A stretch of 64,000 bases of DNA from Agrobacterium tumefaciens (GTDB taxonomy: Bacteria; Pseudomonadota; Alphaproteobacteria; Rhizobiales; Rhizobiaceae). The stretch's first letter is position 1. Each line of letters opens with the position of its first letter. Under the pieces are notes generated by a model. It was not told where the DNA came from. It was given only the letters and a program-made list of their open reading frames with translations, and made no database searches. The translations under genes were made by a program, and so were the position numbers. This document shows, one piece after another, positions 53,857 through 63,306 of the stretch. The DNA lies in assembly GCF_013337285.1 (NCBI RefSeq), contig NZ_SUPW01000005.1:1-64000 (forward strand), in the 5' to 3' direction.

Positions 53857-55290
53857 TCATTGCCAGCGGGCCGAAAGAATGGGTTTCGGCATATAGTCGA
53901 AATGCGGCTTCCATGGGTAAAAATCGCCATCCCGGCGACGATTTGGAAGGTTTTCGATATCCTGATTGATAACTCCCTCCGTCAGCGCCATCAGGTTGGG
54001 ATTGGCGATCGGCGCAAGCTCCGGCGAAAGATAACCTGACTTGACGACCAGCAACTTCACCGCCTTCGGATCAAAGCCGAGACGGGTGAAATCGGAAATC
54101 ATGTGATAGGGCCTGCGCCGGGCCGCCAGAATGACGGTGATACCACCGATGGCGACCACCGCCTGCCGCTGATCCGCAGCGCCGGAACCGTCCAATTTCA
54201 GGATCTTGGCTTCGACAGTGACCGACGGGCTTTGCGGATCGAGGCTGCCGCCAATCTTGAGGGAAAGAGCCGCCCCCTCGCCAGCCGCAAAGCAGGCTTC
54301 GACCGCCGGTCGGTCGGTTATGCCGCCTAAGAGAGCACCCTGCCAGTTACGCGCAATCAGTGCCGCCAGAACATCAGCACGATCGCCGACCCCGCCACCA
54401 GTTGGATTATCGCCTGAGTCAGCGAGAATGATCGGGCCGGTAGCAGTCTTTTCCGCAATATCCAGAATGGCCTCAAGCGGCTCGGTCACGGGACCGAAAC
54501 GAAAATCCTGCCGGGCATCCCAGTAAGATTGCGCGATTTCAGCTGCGACCGCCTGTGCCGCCTCTCTGTCCGATCCCGTCACCACCGCGCAGGCCGTCGC
54601 CCGTGACTCATCGGCCCAGACGTAACCGATCATAAAATTCGCATCCCAAATGCCGGGCCGGGTGTCATAGCCCGGCAGAACCTCATAAAGGCTCTTGGCT
54701 GGCTCATCTTCGGTGGACGTCTTTTCACCGGGCAGGAGAACGGGAATTTTCGCCCAAGCCACACCGGGCTTTTCACCCGTTTTCAGAGCTTTGAGCAGCA
54801 TCGTCCAAGCCCGCACCATCGTCTCGCGCACGTCGATATGCGGCGCAGTTCGGTAGCCGGCGAATATATCAAGCTGATCGATGATCGTCTGGCTGACGTT
54901 GCCGTGCAAGTCGTAGCTCGCGGAAATGATCACATCCGGCCCAACGACGGCACGGGCGCTGGAAATCCAGTCACCTTCCGCATCATCCATGCCTTCGACA
55001 TTCATCGCGCCATGCATGGCGAGATAAAGCCCGTCCAGCGGTAGCGAGGCCTTCAGGCGGTCAAGGAATTCCGCTTTGAACGCCTCATAGGCCCCGCGCG
55101 ATACGGGACCACCCGGCACCGCACGAGCATGCAGAAGCGGCAGTATCTGCGCTCCGCCTTCACCGAGGAAATTGAAATACTCGGCCTCCAGCAATTCCGC
55201 GCCGCGAAAGACGCGAAAATCCTGCTCACCCATCAGCACTGGCGAATAGGTGCTGCATTCTGTGTGAATTCCACCAACGGCAATACGCAT
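53857..55290 (-). CDS. M81 family metallopeptidase (MlrC-like)
   Basis: This 477-aa protein is named after microcystinase-associated MlrC. Metal ligands are seen in GGIHTECSTYSP (His9, Glu11) and ISASYDLHGNVS (Asp and His); the C-terminal DUF1485 half has ILADSGDNPTGGGVGD. Most members are not in microcystin pathways but beside sugar ABC importers, and probably cleave small amide or amino-sugar compounds. It lies 12 bp after the hexosaminidase stop on the same strand, in one catabolic operon. The substrate is unknown. Confidence 0.9.
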   Translation of the reverse strand: MRIAVGGIHTECSTYSPVLMGEQDFRVFRGAELLEAEYFNFLGEGGAQILPLLHARAVPGGPVSRGAYEAFKAEFLDRLKASLPLDGLYLAMHGAMNVEGMDDAEGDWISSARAVVGPDVIISASYDLHGNVSQTIIDQLDIFAGYRTAPHIDVRETMVRAWTMLLKALKTGEKPGVAWAKIPVLLPGEKTSTEDEPAKSLYEVLPGYDTRPGIWDANFMIGYVWADESRATACAVVTGSDREAAQAVAAEIAQSYWDARQDFRFGPVTEPLEAILDIAEKTATGPIILADSGDNPTGGGVGDRADVLAALIARNWQGALLGGITDRPAVEACFAAGEGAALSLKIGGSLDPQSPSVTVEAKILKLDGSGAADQRQAVVAIGGITVILAARRRPYHMISDFTRLGFDPKAVKLLVVKSGYLSPELAPIANPNLMALTEGVINQDIENLPNRRRDGDFYPWKPHFDYMPKPILSARWQ

Positions 55291-55302
55291 CTCGCCCTCC
55301 CC

Positions 55303-57222
55303 TTAATAAACCGGGCTCAAGGGAACGATGGCAGAAAACCGCAGCCAGTCCTTCTGCGCTTTCGGCGTCCATGCCGCCTCGGCGATAGCCGGCAACCGCG
55401 GGAAAACCAGATGGTTGAAATAGGCGCGATTGAGGAAATGTTCGGACCAGATGCAGGCTTGAACACCTTTCATCCGCTCCTTCAATTCCTCCGGAAATTC
55501 ACCGACTGCCTCATAGGCATAGGTATGCGAAGGCGGAACGGTGCCGGCCCAGCTCGCACCCGGCTCCTGCCAAGCTTCATCCTGCACCATGTCGAGATAA
55601 TAGGCCTGACCCGGCGTCATCACCACATCGTAGCCCTGACGTGCAAGCTCAAGACCGACTTCCGGCTTCTGCCATGCCATCAGCAATGTTCCAGCCGGAT
55701 CGACACCGCCGCCGTGGGAAACCTCGTCCCAGCCGGCAAGCTGGCGGCCGCGCTCATGCAGCATCCCCTGAATGCGCTTCATGAAATAGGATTGAATGCC
55801 GAAGGTGCCATCCAGCCCCTCCTTTTCCATCAATGCCTTGGCAAGCGGCGAGGCCAGCCATGAACCATCCGCAACCTCATCGCCGCCAATATGGATCAGC
55901 CGCGACGGGAACAGCTCCACCATCTCGTCGAATATCTTGCCGAGGAAGTCATAGGTCGGCTCGATGGCCGGGTTGAGCGCATTGTTCGGATATCCCTGCA
56001 CCGAGCGATAGCTGTCGGGCGCTTCCTGCCCATCCGTCAATTCCGGATAGGCGACAAGAGCCGCCGTGCTGTGGCCGGGAATATCAACCTCCGGCACGAT
56101 TTCGACATTCAACGCGGCCGCATGGGCAACGACCCTGCGCACGTCGTCCTGCGTGTAATAGCCCGAAACAGGCTGTGCTCCATTGCCAAGCTGCGGCAGA
56201 AGCGGCGCATCCGGACCACGTGTTGCGCCGACAGTGGTCAGCAGCGGATAGGCCTTGATTTCGAGACGCCATGCCTCGTCATCCGTCAGGTGCCAATGGA
56301 ACCGGTTCATGCGCAGCCATGCGAGAATATCGATAAGCCGCACGACATCGCCGGTCGGATAAAATTGCCGCGAGACATCCAGATGGCAGCCGCGCCAGCT
56401 GTAACGCGGCGCATCACTGATGCTGCCGGACGCCGGGAACCGGAATTTGGGATCGATGCGTGCGCCATGCAGCAATTGCGCCAGAACCGTCAGGCCATAT
56501 TGCAGACCGGAAGCGGCCGAATATTCCACAATCACCGCATCTTCGGAAAAGGTGATGCGATAACCTTCTGCTTCAAGCCCGCTATGCTGCTTGAAACGAA
56601 GCGGCTTTCCCTCATGAACCGGCGCAAGGCTGAAAGGCACGTGCCCCACGGCAAAAAGCCTGCGGAACAGGGAAAGCACGGTTTCCACCGCAAGAACCTC
56701 TTCCGTGCTTGCGTCTTCCGTCGGGAAAAGCGCGACAGGAAACCCCTCGCCCGGCTCGACATTGATTTCAGCGGGCCATGGCTGAATGGCGAAAGGCAGG
56801 TCGAGCTCGCCTTCCGGAAGCAGCACCGGCGCTGGCTCGCTATGACGCCCATCCAGCATCAGATCGCCGACATCGACGGCGCGATGTGTACCATCGGCAA
56901 GGCTGACATAGGCGGATTTCGCCCCGTCGGTGCGATGCCGCGCAGGCCTCAGGAGGCCATCGACGGTGAAGCGCCAGGATTTCCCCGCTTCGAGGACGAA
57001 ACCGGCTGGCGGCGCAAACTCATGGAAATTGGCATTGCGGCGCAGATAAACGGCATTGCCGCAAACCGGCTTGTCCACCGTCCGCGTCAGCGAGGTGTAG
57101 ACGATACGAAAATCCTTCAGCGGTTCGCGGGAAAGATTGACCAGCGTGAACGTAAAGCCGCCGGATGCGGACTCTGCAAGCGGATGCCATGAATTTTCAA
57201 GACGATAATTTGCGAGCGCCAT
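55303..57222 (-). CDS. Beta-N-acetylhexosaminidase (glycoside hydrolase family 20)
   Basis: This 639-aa enzyme removes terminal GlcNAc or GalNAc from oligosaccharides by substrate-assisted catalysis. Domain order: an N-terminal carbohydrate-binding-like sandwich (about 1-130), the GH20b alpha/beta domain (about 130-270), then the GH20 barrel from SWRGCHLDVSRQFYP onward. The catalytic Asp-Glu pair is in HIGGDEV, and WHLTDDEAWRLEI lines the pocket. It has no signal peptide, so it acts on imported oligosaccharide, for instance chitobiose, delivered by the ABC importer encoded at 59.9-64 kb. The ATG at 57222 follows GGGGAG. Confidence 0.94.
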   Translation of the reverse strand: MALANYRLENSWHPLAESASGGFTFTLVNLSREPLKDFRIVYTSLTRTVDKPVCGNAVYLRRNANFHEFAPPAGFVLEAGKSWRFTVDGLLRPARHRTDGAKSAYVSLADGTHRAVDVGDLMLDGRHSEPAPVLLPEGELDLPFAIQPWPAEINVEPGEGFPVALFPTEDASTEEVLAVETVLSLFRRLFAVGHVPFSLAPVHEGKPLRFKQHSGLEAEGYRITFSEDAVIVEYSAASGLQYGLTVLAQLLHGARIDPKFRFPASGSISDAPRYSWRGCHLDVSRQFYPTGDVVRLIDILAWLRMNRFHWHLTDDEAWRLEIKAYPLLTTVGATRGPDAPLLPQLGNGAQPVSGYYTQDDVRRVVAHAAALNVEIVPEVDIPGHSTAALVAYPELTDGQEAPDSYRSVQGYPNNALNPAIEPTYDFLGKIFDEMVELFPSRLIHIGGDEVADGSWLASPLAKALMEKEGLDGTFGIQSYFMKRIQGMLHERGRQLAGWDEVSHGGGVDPAGTLLMAWQKPEVGLELARQGYDVVMTPGQAYYLDMVQDEAWQEPGASWAGTVPPSHTYAYEAVGEFPEELKERMKGVQACIWSEHFLNRAYFNHLVFPRLPAIAEAAWTPKAQKDWLRFSAIVPLSPVY

Positions 57223-57266
57223 GATGCTCCCCTTCATTGCGTATTGAGCCCGTGAAAGGGCTTCGA

Positions 57267-58049
57267 TCAGTAGTGTTCGGATTGCGAAAAAGTCCGGGCC
57301 AGCGGCGCCTGCCCCGCCGTAAGCCCGCAATCGACCGGCAGGCACACGCCGCTGATGGCCTGTGCCTGTGGACCGGCCAGAAAGGCAACCGCGCTGGCCA
57401 CATCTTCGGGCCGTACGATCCGCTGCAGCGGATACCAGTGCTTCGCCTCCTCAAAGACCTGCGGATTGCTGGCTGCCCGTGCTTCCCATGCCTGGGTGCG
57501 CACGGTTCCGGGTGCCACGGCGTTAGCGCGAATGCCGAATTTGCCGTATTCGACGGCGATCAGCTTCGTCAGATGGATCAGCCCGGCCTTGGCCGCGCTA
57601 TAGGCCGGATGGCCGAACACCGCCATGCCGTTGACCGAGGTTATGTTGACCACCGACCCCTGTGTCTGCTTCAGCGCTTCCTCGAAAGCCCTGAAGCAGA
57701 GAAACGGCGCTTCCAGATTGAGGGCATTGTCCTTGCGCCATATGTCGGCGGTCGTGTCATGCAGGCTCACGGCCCTTGCAGCACCCGCATTGTTGACGAG
57801 GGTCGCGACATCACCCAGTTCCGCAACCTCGGCGGCCAGCCGCGCAAGGTCCTGCGGATCGGTGACGTCACAGGTCTTCGCAACGAAGCCGGGACCGGAA
57901 AGCAGGGAAAGCGCCTTGGAAAGGGCGTCGGCATCGATATCGACGAGCACCACCTTCGCATGGCTTTCAGAAAGTGCCGCCGCAATCGCCCGACCAATGT
58001 CACCTGCCGCGCCGGTAACGACGGCGAGCTGGTCTTTCCTGTCCTTCAT
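57267..58049 (-). CDS. Short-chain dehydrogenase/reductase
   Basis: This 260-aa SDR has the NAD(P) motif VTGAAGDIGRAIA, NNAG, catalytic Ser in ITSVNGMAV, and YSAAK (Tyr and Lys). Asp at the end of strand 2 (VVLVDIDADA) favours NAD(H). The 44-bp spacing to the hexosaminidase gene, same strand, makes it part of the operon, so it may oxidise or reduce a sugar derivative released there. The precise substrate is unknown. Confidence 0.9.
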   Translation of the reverse strand: MKDRKDQLAVVTGAAGDIGRAIAAALSESHAKVVLVDIDADALSKALSLLSGPGFVAKTCDVTDPQDLARLAAEVAELGDVATLVNNAGAARAVSLHDTTADIWRKDNALNLEAPFLCFRAFEEALKQTQGSVVNITSVNGMAVFGHPAYSAAKAGLIHLTKLIAVEYGKFGIRANAVAPGTVRTQAWEARAASNPQVFEEAKHWYPLQRIVRPEDVASAVAFLAGPQAQAISGVCLPVDCGLTAGQAPLARTFSQSEHY

Positions 58050-58132
58050 CTCCTACCACTCCCTTGAAGCTTTCCGACCCGCCAAAGGGCGGGATTTCAG
58101 GCAATGCAGCCCATGTTTTTCGTCAGCCGCCC

Positions 58133-58996
58133 TCAGTCACCGAGCAATTGCCTGTCATCCGAATCGCGATGTTCCACGAGCTGTTGCTTGATGTGACGCA
58201 ATGTCACCATCGACCTTTGCCGATGGTGATAAGCAGCAAGTGTCGCCAGAATATCGACGGCCGCCAGATAGGCGTAACGCGATGAGGTCGGACGGAAGAT
58301 GTTGTTTCCTTCGGGCACGTTGACGGCCACAACGATATCCGCAGCCACGGCAAGCGGCGTGTCACTCTGGGTCAGCGCGATAGTGGTCACCCCCATGTCC
58401 CGCGCCAGCCTGAAACACTTCACCAGTTCCATATTGCGACCGGAAAAGGACGAACCGATGATCACGTCTTCCTTGCGTGCGGCGGCCGTCATCATCAGTT
58501 GCATGCTGTGATCGGCACTGGTGGAGACACGCAGGCCAAGGCGGAACAGCCGATTCTGGATTTCCGAGGCGATCATCGAGGAATTGCCGCCGGCACCAAA
58601 AGCATAGATCATGCCGCCATTGGCGATCTTGATCGCCGCTTTTTCGGCGAGGGCGGGGTCGAGCGTCTTGTGCAGCAGGAAAAGCGCTTCCTGCGCCTTG
58701 GCAAGCACCTCTTCCGCGACATCCGACGGGCCGGTGCTTGATGGTTCCGAGGTGAGATAACGAATGCCCACATAAGCGGTCTTGGCGAGACTGACCTTGA
58801 AATCCGAAAAGCTCAGACAACCCACACGACGGCAGAAACGCGTCACCGTCGGCGGAGAAACCTCGGCACGGGCCGCAAGCTCGATGATCGAGGCATTGAC
58901 GGCGAATTCGAAGTCCGAAACCAGAATATCGGCGATCCGCCGTTCCGATTGCGAGAACTGCCCCCTGTCTTCCTGTATTCTTGCGAAAATATCCAT
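58133..58996 (-). CDS. RpiR-family transcriptional regulator (HTH + SIS)
   Basis: This 287-aa regulator has an N-terminal RpiR helix-turn-helix (about 1-75, SIIELAARAEVSPPTVTRFC) and a SIS sugar-phosphate-binding domain (about 115-250, YAFGAGGNSSMIASEI). The effector is probably a phosphorylated (amino) sugar. It is upstream of the SDR-hexosaminidase-M81 genes on the same strand and is a natural regulator of the whole cluster. The ATG at 58996 is preferred over an upstream TTG because GGAG lies before it. Two palindromes in the upstream gap are candidate operators. Confidence 0.92.
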   Translation of the reverse strand: MDIFARIQEDRGQFSQSERRIADILVSDFEFAVNASIIELAARAEVSPPTVTRFCRRVGCLSFSDFKVSLAKTAYVGIRYLTSEPSSTGPSDVAEEVLAKAQEALFLLHKTLDPALAEKAAIKIANGGMIYAFGAGGNSSMIASEIQNRLFRLGLRVSTSADHSMQLMMTAAARKEDVIIGSSFSGRNMELVKCFRLARDMGVTTIALTQSDTPLAVAADIVVAVNVPEGNNIFRPTSSRYAYLAAVDILATLAAYHHRQRSMVTLRHIKQQLVEHRDSDDRQLLGD

Positions 58997-59137
58997 GTTC
59001 ACCGGTCTCCGTTCCGCCAAAACTTAAGGCTTGGCCCCGTTACCGATGCATCCTAATCCAAGACGCCCGTCAACCGTACATACCCATGAATCGCCCATCT
59101 TTCGTCCCGATGACGACACGCCGCACATCCCTGATTT

Positions 59138-59150
59138 GAAAATTATTTTC
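59138..59150. promoter_or_regulatory. Candidate RpiR operator A
   Basis: GAAAATTATTTTC is a perfect 13-bp palindrome in the divergent region between the RpiR gene and the gene at 59240. AT-rich GAAA/TTTC palindromes are typical of RpiR-family sites. Confidence 0.5.
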
Positions 59151-59209
59151 TTTGTTGATTGCGAGATGAGCATATGCCAACAATCTCCGCCAGAGAAATC
59201 TCCAAATCC

Positions 59210-59223
59210 TGAAAATAATTTCA
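59210..59223. promoter_or_regulatory. Candidate RpiR operator B
   Basis: TGAAAATAATTTCA has palindromic arms TGAAA/TTTCA and shares its core with operator A 72 bp away. It ends 16 bp before the ATG at 59240, where a bound repressor would block transcription or initiation. Confidence 0.5.
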
Positions 59224-59239
59224 ACAACGGACCACAACC

Positions 59240-59725
59240 ATGCGCGATCCATTCAAAAACCCCTTTGCTGAAACAGACACCGCCCGCCATTTTATCTGGG
59301 AAATGCTGGTGACGCGGGACATCGATGCGTTCCTCGCCGCCGACTGGTCGCAGGTCGCGGATGATTTCGTCGAGGACGGCTTTCTCGGCATCAACGCCAA
59401 TCGTGAGGCTAACCCGGACAATTGGCGCCTGTCCTTCCCGTCGCTCGCCGCCTATCGCGACGAGTGGCTGAAACAGGCCAAGGATTTTCAAACCCAGCAA
59501 TTTGCCGAAGACCCGAGAGGCGCCATCTTCACCACAACCACGCTGGAAGAGATCGAGGTGGAAGGCGAAACCGCGCTGGTTCGCAAGAAGTTCAACGGCG
59601 GGCTTCGCAAGGCCGACGGCAGCTTCGACGTCATGAAATGGCAGACGCTCTATTATTGCCGGCTGCATGAAGGACGCTGGAAGATCAGCGGTTTCACCGG
59701 TTACATGCCCAATCCCATGCCGTGA
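59240..59725 (+). CDS. NTF2/SnoaL-like protein of unknown function
   Basis: This 161-aa protein looks like a single cone-shaped NTF2-like domain: N-terminal helices (FAETDTARHFIWEMLVTRDI), an FVEDGFLGINAN strand region, and C-terminal strands ending GRWKISGFTGYMPNPMP. Such folds serve as small enzymes or binding proteins; no catalytic motif identifies this one. It is divergent from the RpiR regulator and ends in its own terminator, so it is probably part of the same regulon. I cannot assign a reaction. Confidence 0.7.
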   Translation: MRDPFKNPFAETDTARHFIWEMLVTRDIDAFLAADWSQVADDFVEDGFLGINANREANPDNWRLSFPSLAAYRDEWLKQAKDFQTQQFAEDPRGAIFTTTTLEEIEVEGETALVRKKFNGGLRKADGSFDVMKWQTLYYCRLHEGRWKISGFTGYMPNPMP

Positions 59726-59753
59726 CCGAGCGGGCATGCAGGAAAGCTTCGAA

Positions 59754-59783
59754 CGCCGGGCCAAAAGCCCGGCGTCATTTTTT
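59754..59783 (+). terminator. Rho-independent terminator after the NTF2-like gene
   Basis: CGCCGGGC (59754-59761) and GCCCGGCG (59767-59774) form an 8-bp stem with a CAAAA loop, followed by TCATTTTTT. Confidence 0.87.
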
Positions 59784-59877
59784 CGTCTGGCAGCGACGAC
59801 GGAAACCCGCCGGAAATGCATCGCATCAGAAACAGCCGGGCGCGGGAAAACAGATTTCATAGCCCGGTTCCTGCCCC

Positions 59878-60990
59878 TTATTGGATAAGCTTGAGGACTG
59901 AAAGGTCGACGCGCCGTTCCAGCGCAATGCCACTTTCATCAAACAGGTGGCAATCCGATACCTTTATGCCGGTGATGATGGGTTCATCGACGACAACAGG
60001 CGCAGAACCGGAAAGCAGCGCGCAATAGTTCTCACCCGTCGGGGCGATGCCATAAGCGATCGTATTCACGCCAAGCCGCTCGATGACGCTGGGCGCGAAG
60101 TTGACGTTGAGGTCAGCCGTTTCGAGACCCGTATGTTCCGGGCGAATGCCAAGCGTCAGTTGCCTGCCTTCGAGGCCGGCGCGAGGCTCCACCGGCACGG
60201 TGATCGTCTGACCCTCATATTCGACAGTCACGCCCTCGGCGCTGACGGATTTGCAGGTGACCTTCAGGAAATTCATTTTCGGATTGCCGATGAAGCCCGC
60301 CACAAACAGGTTCGCCGGCTTGTGGTAAAGCTCTAGCGGCGCGCCGACCTGGGCGATTTCACCGGCATTCAGCACCACGATGCGGTCGGCCATGGTCATG
60401 GCTTCCACCTGGTCGTGGGTGACATAGATCATCGTCGCCTGCAACGTCCGATGAAGATTGGTGAGTTCGATGCGCATATCGGCGCGAAGCGCCGCATCGA
60501 GGTTGGAAAGCGGCTCGTCGAACAGGAATATCTTCGGTTCGCGAACGATGGCGCGGCCGATTGCGACACGCTGGCGCTGGCCGCCGGACAACATGCCGGG
60601 ACGCTGCTGCAGGCGCTGGTCGAGTTGCAGGATCCTGGCAACCCCCTCGACCTTCTCCCTGATCTTGGCCTCTTCCATCTTTTCGACGCGGAGCGGAAAA
60701 GCGATGTTTTCGAAAACCGTCATATGCGGATAGAGCGCATAGGACTGGAAGACCATGGCGATGCCGCGTTTGACCGGCGGTAATTCATTGACCTTCACGC
60801 CGTTAATGACGACGTCGCCGGCGGTAATATCCTCAAGGCCGGCGATCATGCGCAGCAATGTGGATTTGCCGCATCCCGAAGGGCCGACAAAAACGACGAA
60901 CTCGCCATCCCTGATGTCGAGCTGAACGCCCTTGATGACTTCGAAATGTCCATAGTTCTTGCGGACGTTGTTGAGATAAAGCTGACCCAA
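59878..60990 (-). CDS. CUT1 sugar ABC importer ATP-binding protein (UgpC/MalK-like)
   Basis: This 370-aa ATPase has Walker [10 protein letters not shown] (about 36-44), signature LSGGQRQR, Walker [14 protein letters not shown]-loop THDQVEAM, and a C-terminal TOBE-type regulatory region (about 240-365). It energises uptake by the two permeases and binding protein encoded just upstream on the same strand. The start is TTG with GAGG 7 nt before it. The 187-bp gap to the binding-protein gene contains a strong stem-loop. Confidence 0.93.
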   Translation of the reverse strand: MGQLYLNNVRKNYGHFEVIKGVQLDIRDGEFVVFVGPSGCGKSTLLRMIAGLEDITAGDVVINGVKVNELPPVKRGIAMVFQSYALYPHMTVFENIAFPLRVEKMEEAKIREKVEGVARILQLDQRLQQRPGMLSGGQRQRVAIGRAIVREPKIFLFDEPLSNLDAALRADMRIELTNLHRTLQATMIYVTHDQVEAMTMADRIVVLNAGEIAQVGAPLELYHKPANLFVAGFIGNPKMNFLKVTCKSVSAEGVTVEYEGQTITVPVEPRAGLEGRQLTLGIRPEHTGLETADLNVNFAPSVIERLGVNTIAYGIAPTGENYCALLSGSAPVVVDEPIITGIKVSDCHLFDESGIALERRVDLSVLKLIQ

Positions 60991-61137
60991 AACTTGCCTC
61001 TCCCGTCACCAGCCGACATCAGGCTGCGCTCAGAGACGTTCCGCAATGCGAGAAAGACCGCGCTTTACCGGAACCGTTGAAAAACACGAGAAGCCCCTTC
61101 CGTCACAGCGGCTGGCATTCTCGCGGCGAATTTAAGA

Positions 61138-61164
61138 GGTTGCGGGCGACCTGCGCCCGCAACC
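61138..61164 (-). other. Intercistronic stem-loop after the sugar-binding-protein gene
   Basis: GGTTGCGGGC (61138-61147) and GCCCGCAACC (61155-61164) form a perfect 10-bp stem with a 7-nt loop and no T-run on the minus strand. It lies 14 bp after the binding-protein stop and probably protects that mRNA while lowering ATPase expression. Confidence 0.75.
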
Positions 61165-61177
61165 GTCGCATTGTGGA

Positions 61178-62410
61178 TTATTTATACTGCTCGAGAGCGG
61201 CAGCAGCCTTCTTCGCGGCATCCTCCGGGGTCGCCTTGCCGGTAACGACAGACTGCACCATCTCGATCATCGTATCCTGGAAGCCCTTGTAGTCGGTGAA
61301 GAGCGGCTCGGGACCACCATAGGCGATACCGTCGATCAGCGGCTTCCAGAAGGGGTCCTTGGCGATGAATTCATCAACCTTCGGCGACGGACGCAGCGGA
61401 GTGAGGCCAGCGCCGCCCTGCAGCTCATATTCGCCCTGCGGGCCGGGCGAGGTGATGAACTTGGCGAATTCGGTCGCCTTTTCTTCCACGCCGGTTCCCT
61501 TGAAGATCGCCAGGCTGTCGGTGATGAGCAGCGTGCCGGGACCCTTGGCTTCAGGGCCGAGCGGCAGCGTTGCGATGCCCCAGTTGATCTTGGTTTCCTG
61601 CAGGCGGGTGGCAGCACCCGAACCGGCCTGAATCATACCAACCTTGCCATCGAGGAAGATGGCGCGGATTTCGTTCTGCTCATAGGCGGTCGGACCTTCG
61701 ACGGAATAGGGCGTGATGTCCTTGTAAGCCTTCAGCGCTGCGAGAACCTGCGGGCTGTCGACGGTGATCTTGTCGCCATCGATAACCTTGCCGTTATTGG
61801 TGTAAACCCAGTGCATGAACTGGTGCATGGTGTTGTCGAAGGTCTTGGCGGGCAGGCCATAACCGGCAATGCCGGTCTTTTCCTTGATCTGCTTGGCGAA
61901 GGCGATTTCTTCGGCCCAGGTCTTCGGCGGCACTTCCGGGTCGAGGCCCGCCTGCTTGAACAGGTCCTTGTTCCAGTAGAGCGCCTTGGTCGAGAAAGCG
62001 ACCGGCACACCCCACTGCGTGTCCTCGAAAGTTACTGTGTCGACAATGTTAGGGTAATAGGTCTTCTTTTCGTCTTCCGTCATCGGCACCGGAACGATGA
62101 GATCGTTCTGTGCGAACTGCTTCAGCGTGCGCGAACCGACATAGGCCATGGCGACCGGCGTGCCGGCGGCGGCGAGCGTCGTTGCCTTGTCCTGGCACTG
62201 CGCCCAGCCAACGACCTCAGGAACAACCTTGAAGCCGGCATTCTTGCCTTCCCATTCCTTGATGTATTTTTCATGGATTGGGTCCATCTTGTCGCCGCAA
62301 TAGATCCAGCTGATCTCCTTGTCGGCGGCATGTGCCGTCACCGTCGTAAGGGCAGTGGAACCGGCAAATGCGAATGCGCAAAGCGCCAATCCGTAATGTT
62401 TCAGTGCCAT
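61178..62410 (-). CDS. CUT1 sugar ABC importer periplasmic binding protein
   Basis: This 410-aa family 1 solute-binding protein has a clear signal peptide (ALCAFAFAGSTALTTVTAHA, cleavage after AHA). The two lobes follow, with VVGWAQCQDKATTLAAAGTP, WGVPVAFSTKALYWNKDLF and PGTLLITDSLAIF, which are typical of malto-, chito- or glycerophosphate-type binders. It lies after both permease genes. The neighbouring hexosaminidase makes a GlcNAc-containing oligosaccharide the best guess for ligand. Two cysteines of the mature N-terminal lobe may form a disulfide. Confidence 0.93.
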   Translation of the reverse strand: MALKHYGLALCAFAFAGSTALTTVTAHAADKEISWIYCGDKMDPIHEKYIKEWEGKNAGFKVVPEVVGWAQCQDKATTLAAAGTPVAMAYVGSRTLKQFAQNDLIVPVPMTEDEKKTYYPNIVDTVTFEDTQWGVPVAFSTKALYWNKDLFKQAGLDPEVPPKTWAEEIAFAKQIKEKTGIAGYGLPAKTFDNTMHQFMHWVYTNNGKVIDGDKITVDSPQVLAALKAYKDITPYSVEGPTAYEQNEIRAIFLDGKVGMIQAGSGAATRLQETKINWGIATLPLGPEAKGPGTLLITDSLAIFKGTGVEEKATEFAKFITSPGPQGEYELQGGAGLTPLRPSPKVDEFIAKDPFWKPLIDGIAYGGPEPLFTDYKGFQDTMIEMVQSVVTGKATPEDAAKKAAAALEQYK

Positions 62411-62448
62411 AATTAGTCTCCCGTTTTGGTGGTCGTTCCTGTTGTTGT

Positions 62449-63306
62449 TTATTTCACCGCGCCGGCGGTAAGCCCGCTGACGAGATATCGTTGCATGAAG
62501 AAGATCACGATCATGGCCGGCGCAATGCCGACGAAGCTGGCCGCCATCAACTCATTCCAGATGACTTCCTGACGACCGAAATAGGCGAACAGGCCGATGG
62601 GCAGCGGCATATATTCGGTCTTGGAATTGAAAGTGAGCGCGAAGATGAACTGCTGGGCGTAAGCGCCGATGAAGGTGGTGATGGAGACGACGGCGATGCC
62701 CGGCATCGCCAGCGGCAGGATCACCCGGCGGAAGGTGTAAAAGTAGCTCGCACCGTCCACATAGGCCGCCTCTTCCAGCTCTCGCGGAATGCGCAGCATG
62801 TAGGTGCGTAGCAGCCAGATGGCGGTGGGGATCAGGAACGCGGCACCGGGAATGATCATCGCCAGATAGGTGTTCAACACGCCCATATTGCGCATCAGCC
62901 GGTAGAGCGGGATCAACAGAACGGCGCCCGAAAACATGTTGATGGCGAGGAACGCACCCAACAGCTGTCCTCGCCCACGAAACTGGAAGCGGGCAAAAGC
63001 ATAGGAGGCCGGCACCACCAAAAGCAAAACGATGATCGTCGAGATCGTCGAGATGAAGAAGGAGTTGAAGACGTAGCGAGCAAAGCCGGGAACACTGACC
63101 CACATGGTTCGGTAGGCCTCGAAGGACCCGTTTTGCGGCCAGAACTTGTAGGGCGAGGAAAACAGGAGGCTGAGCGGTTTCAGAGATACCAGAAAGCCTT
63201 CCACGAAGGGCGCCAGCACGAAGGTTAAAAACACCGCGACGCCACAATAGATCCCGACGATTTCATACCACCTGTAACGGTTGATCATCGCATTTTTGTC
63301 GGTCAT
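62449..63306 (-). CDS. CUT1 sugar ABC importer permease (MalG/UgpE-like)
   Basis: This 285-aa membrane protein has six helices with the EAA loop LEEAAYVDGASYFYTFRRVI and LPLAMPGIAVVSITTF after it. It ends in GLTAGAVK, a typical end of MalG-type subunits. Its ATG overlaps the stop of the upstream permease (63303-63306), so the pair is translationally coupled. Confidence 0.94.
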   Translation of the reverse strand: MTDKNAMINRYRWYEIVGIYCGVAVFLTFVLAPFVEGFLVSLKPLSLLFSSPYKFWPQNGSFEAYRTMWVSVPGFARYVFNSFFISTISTIIVLLLVVPASYAFARFQFRGRGQLLGAFLAINMFSGAVLLIPLYRLMRNMGVLNTYLAMIIPGAAFLIPTAIWLLRTYMLRIPRELEEAAYVDGASYFYTFRRVILPLAMPGIAVVSITTFIGAYAQQFIFALTFNSKTEYMPLPIGLFAYFGRQEVIWNELMAASFVGIAPAMIVIFFMQRYLVSGLTAGAVK

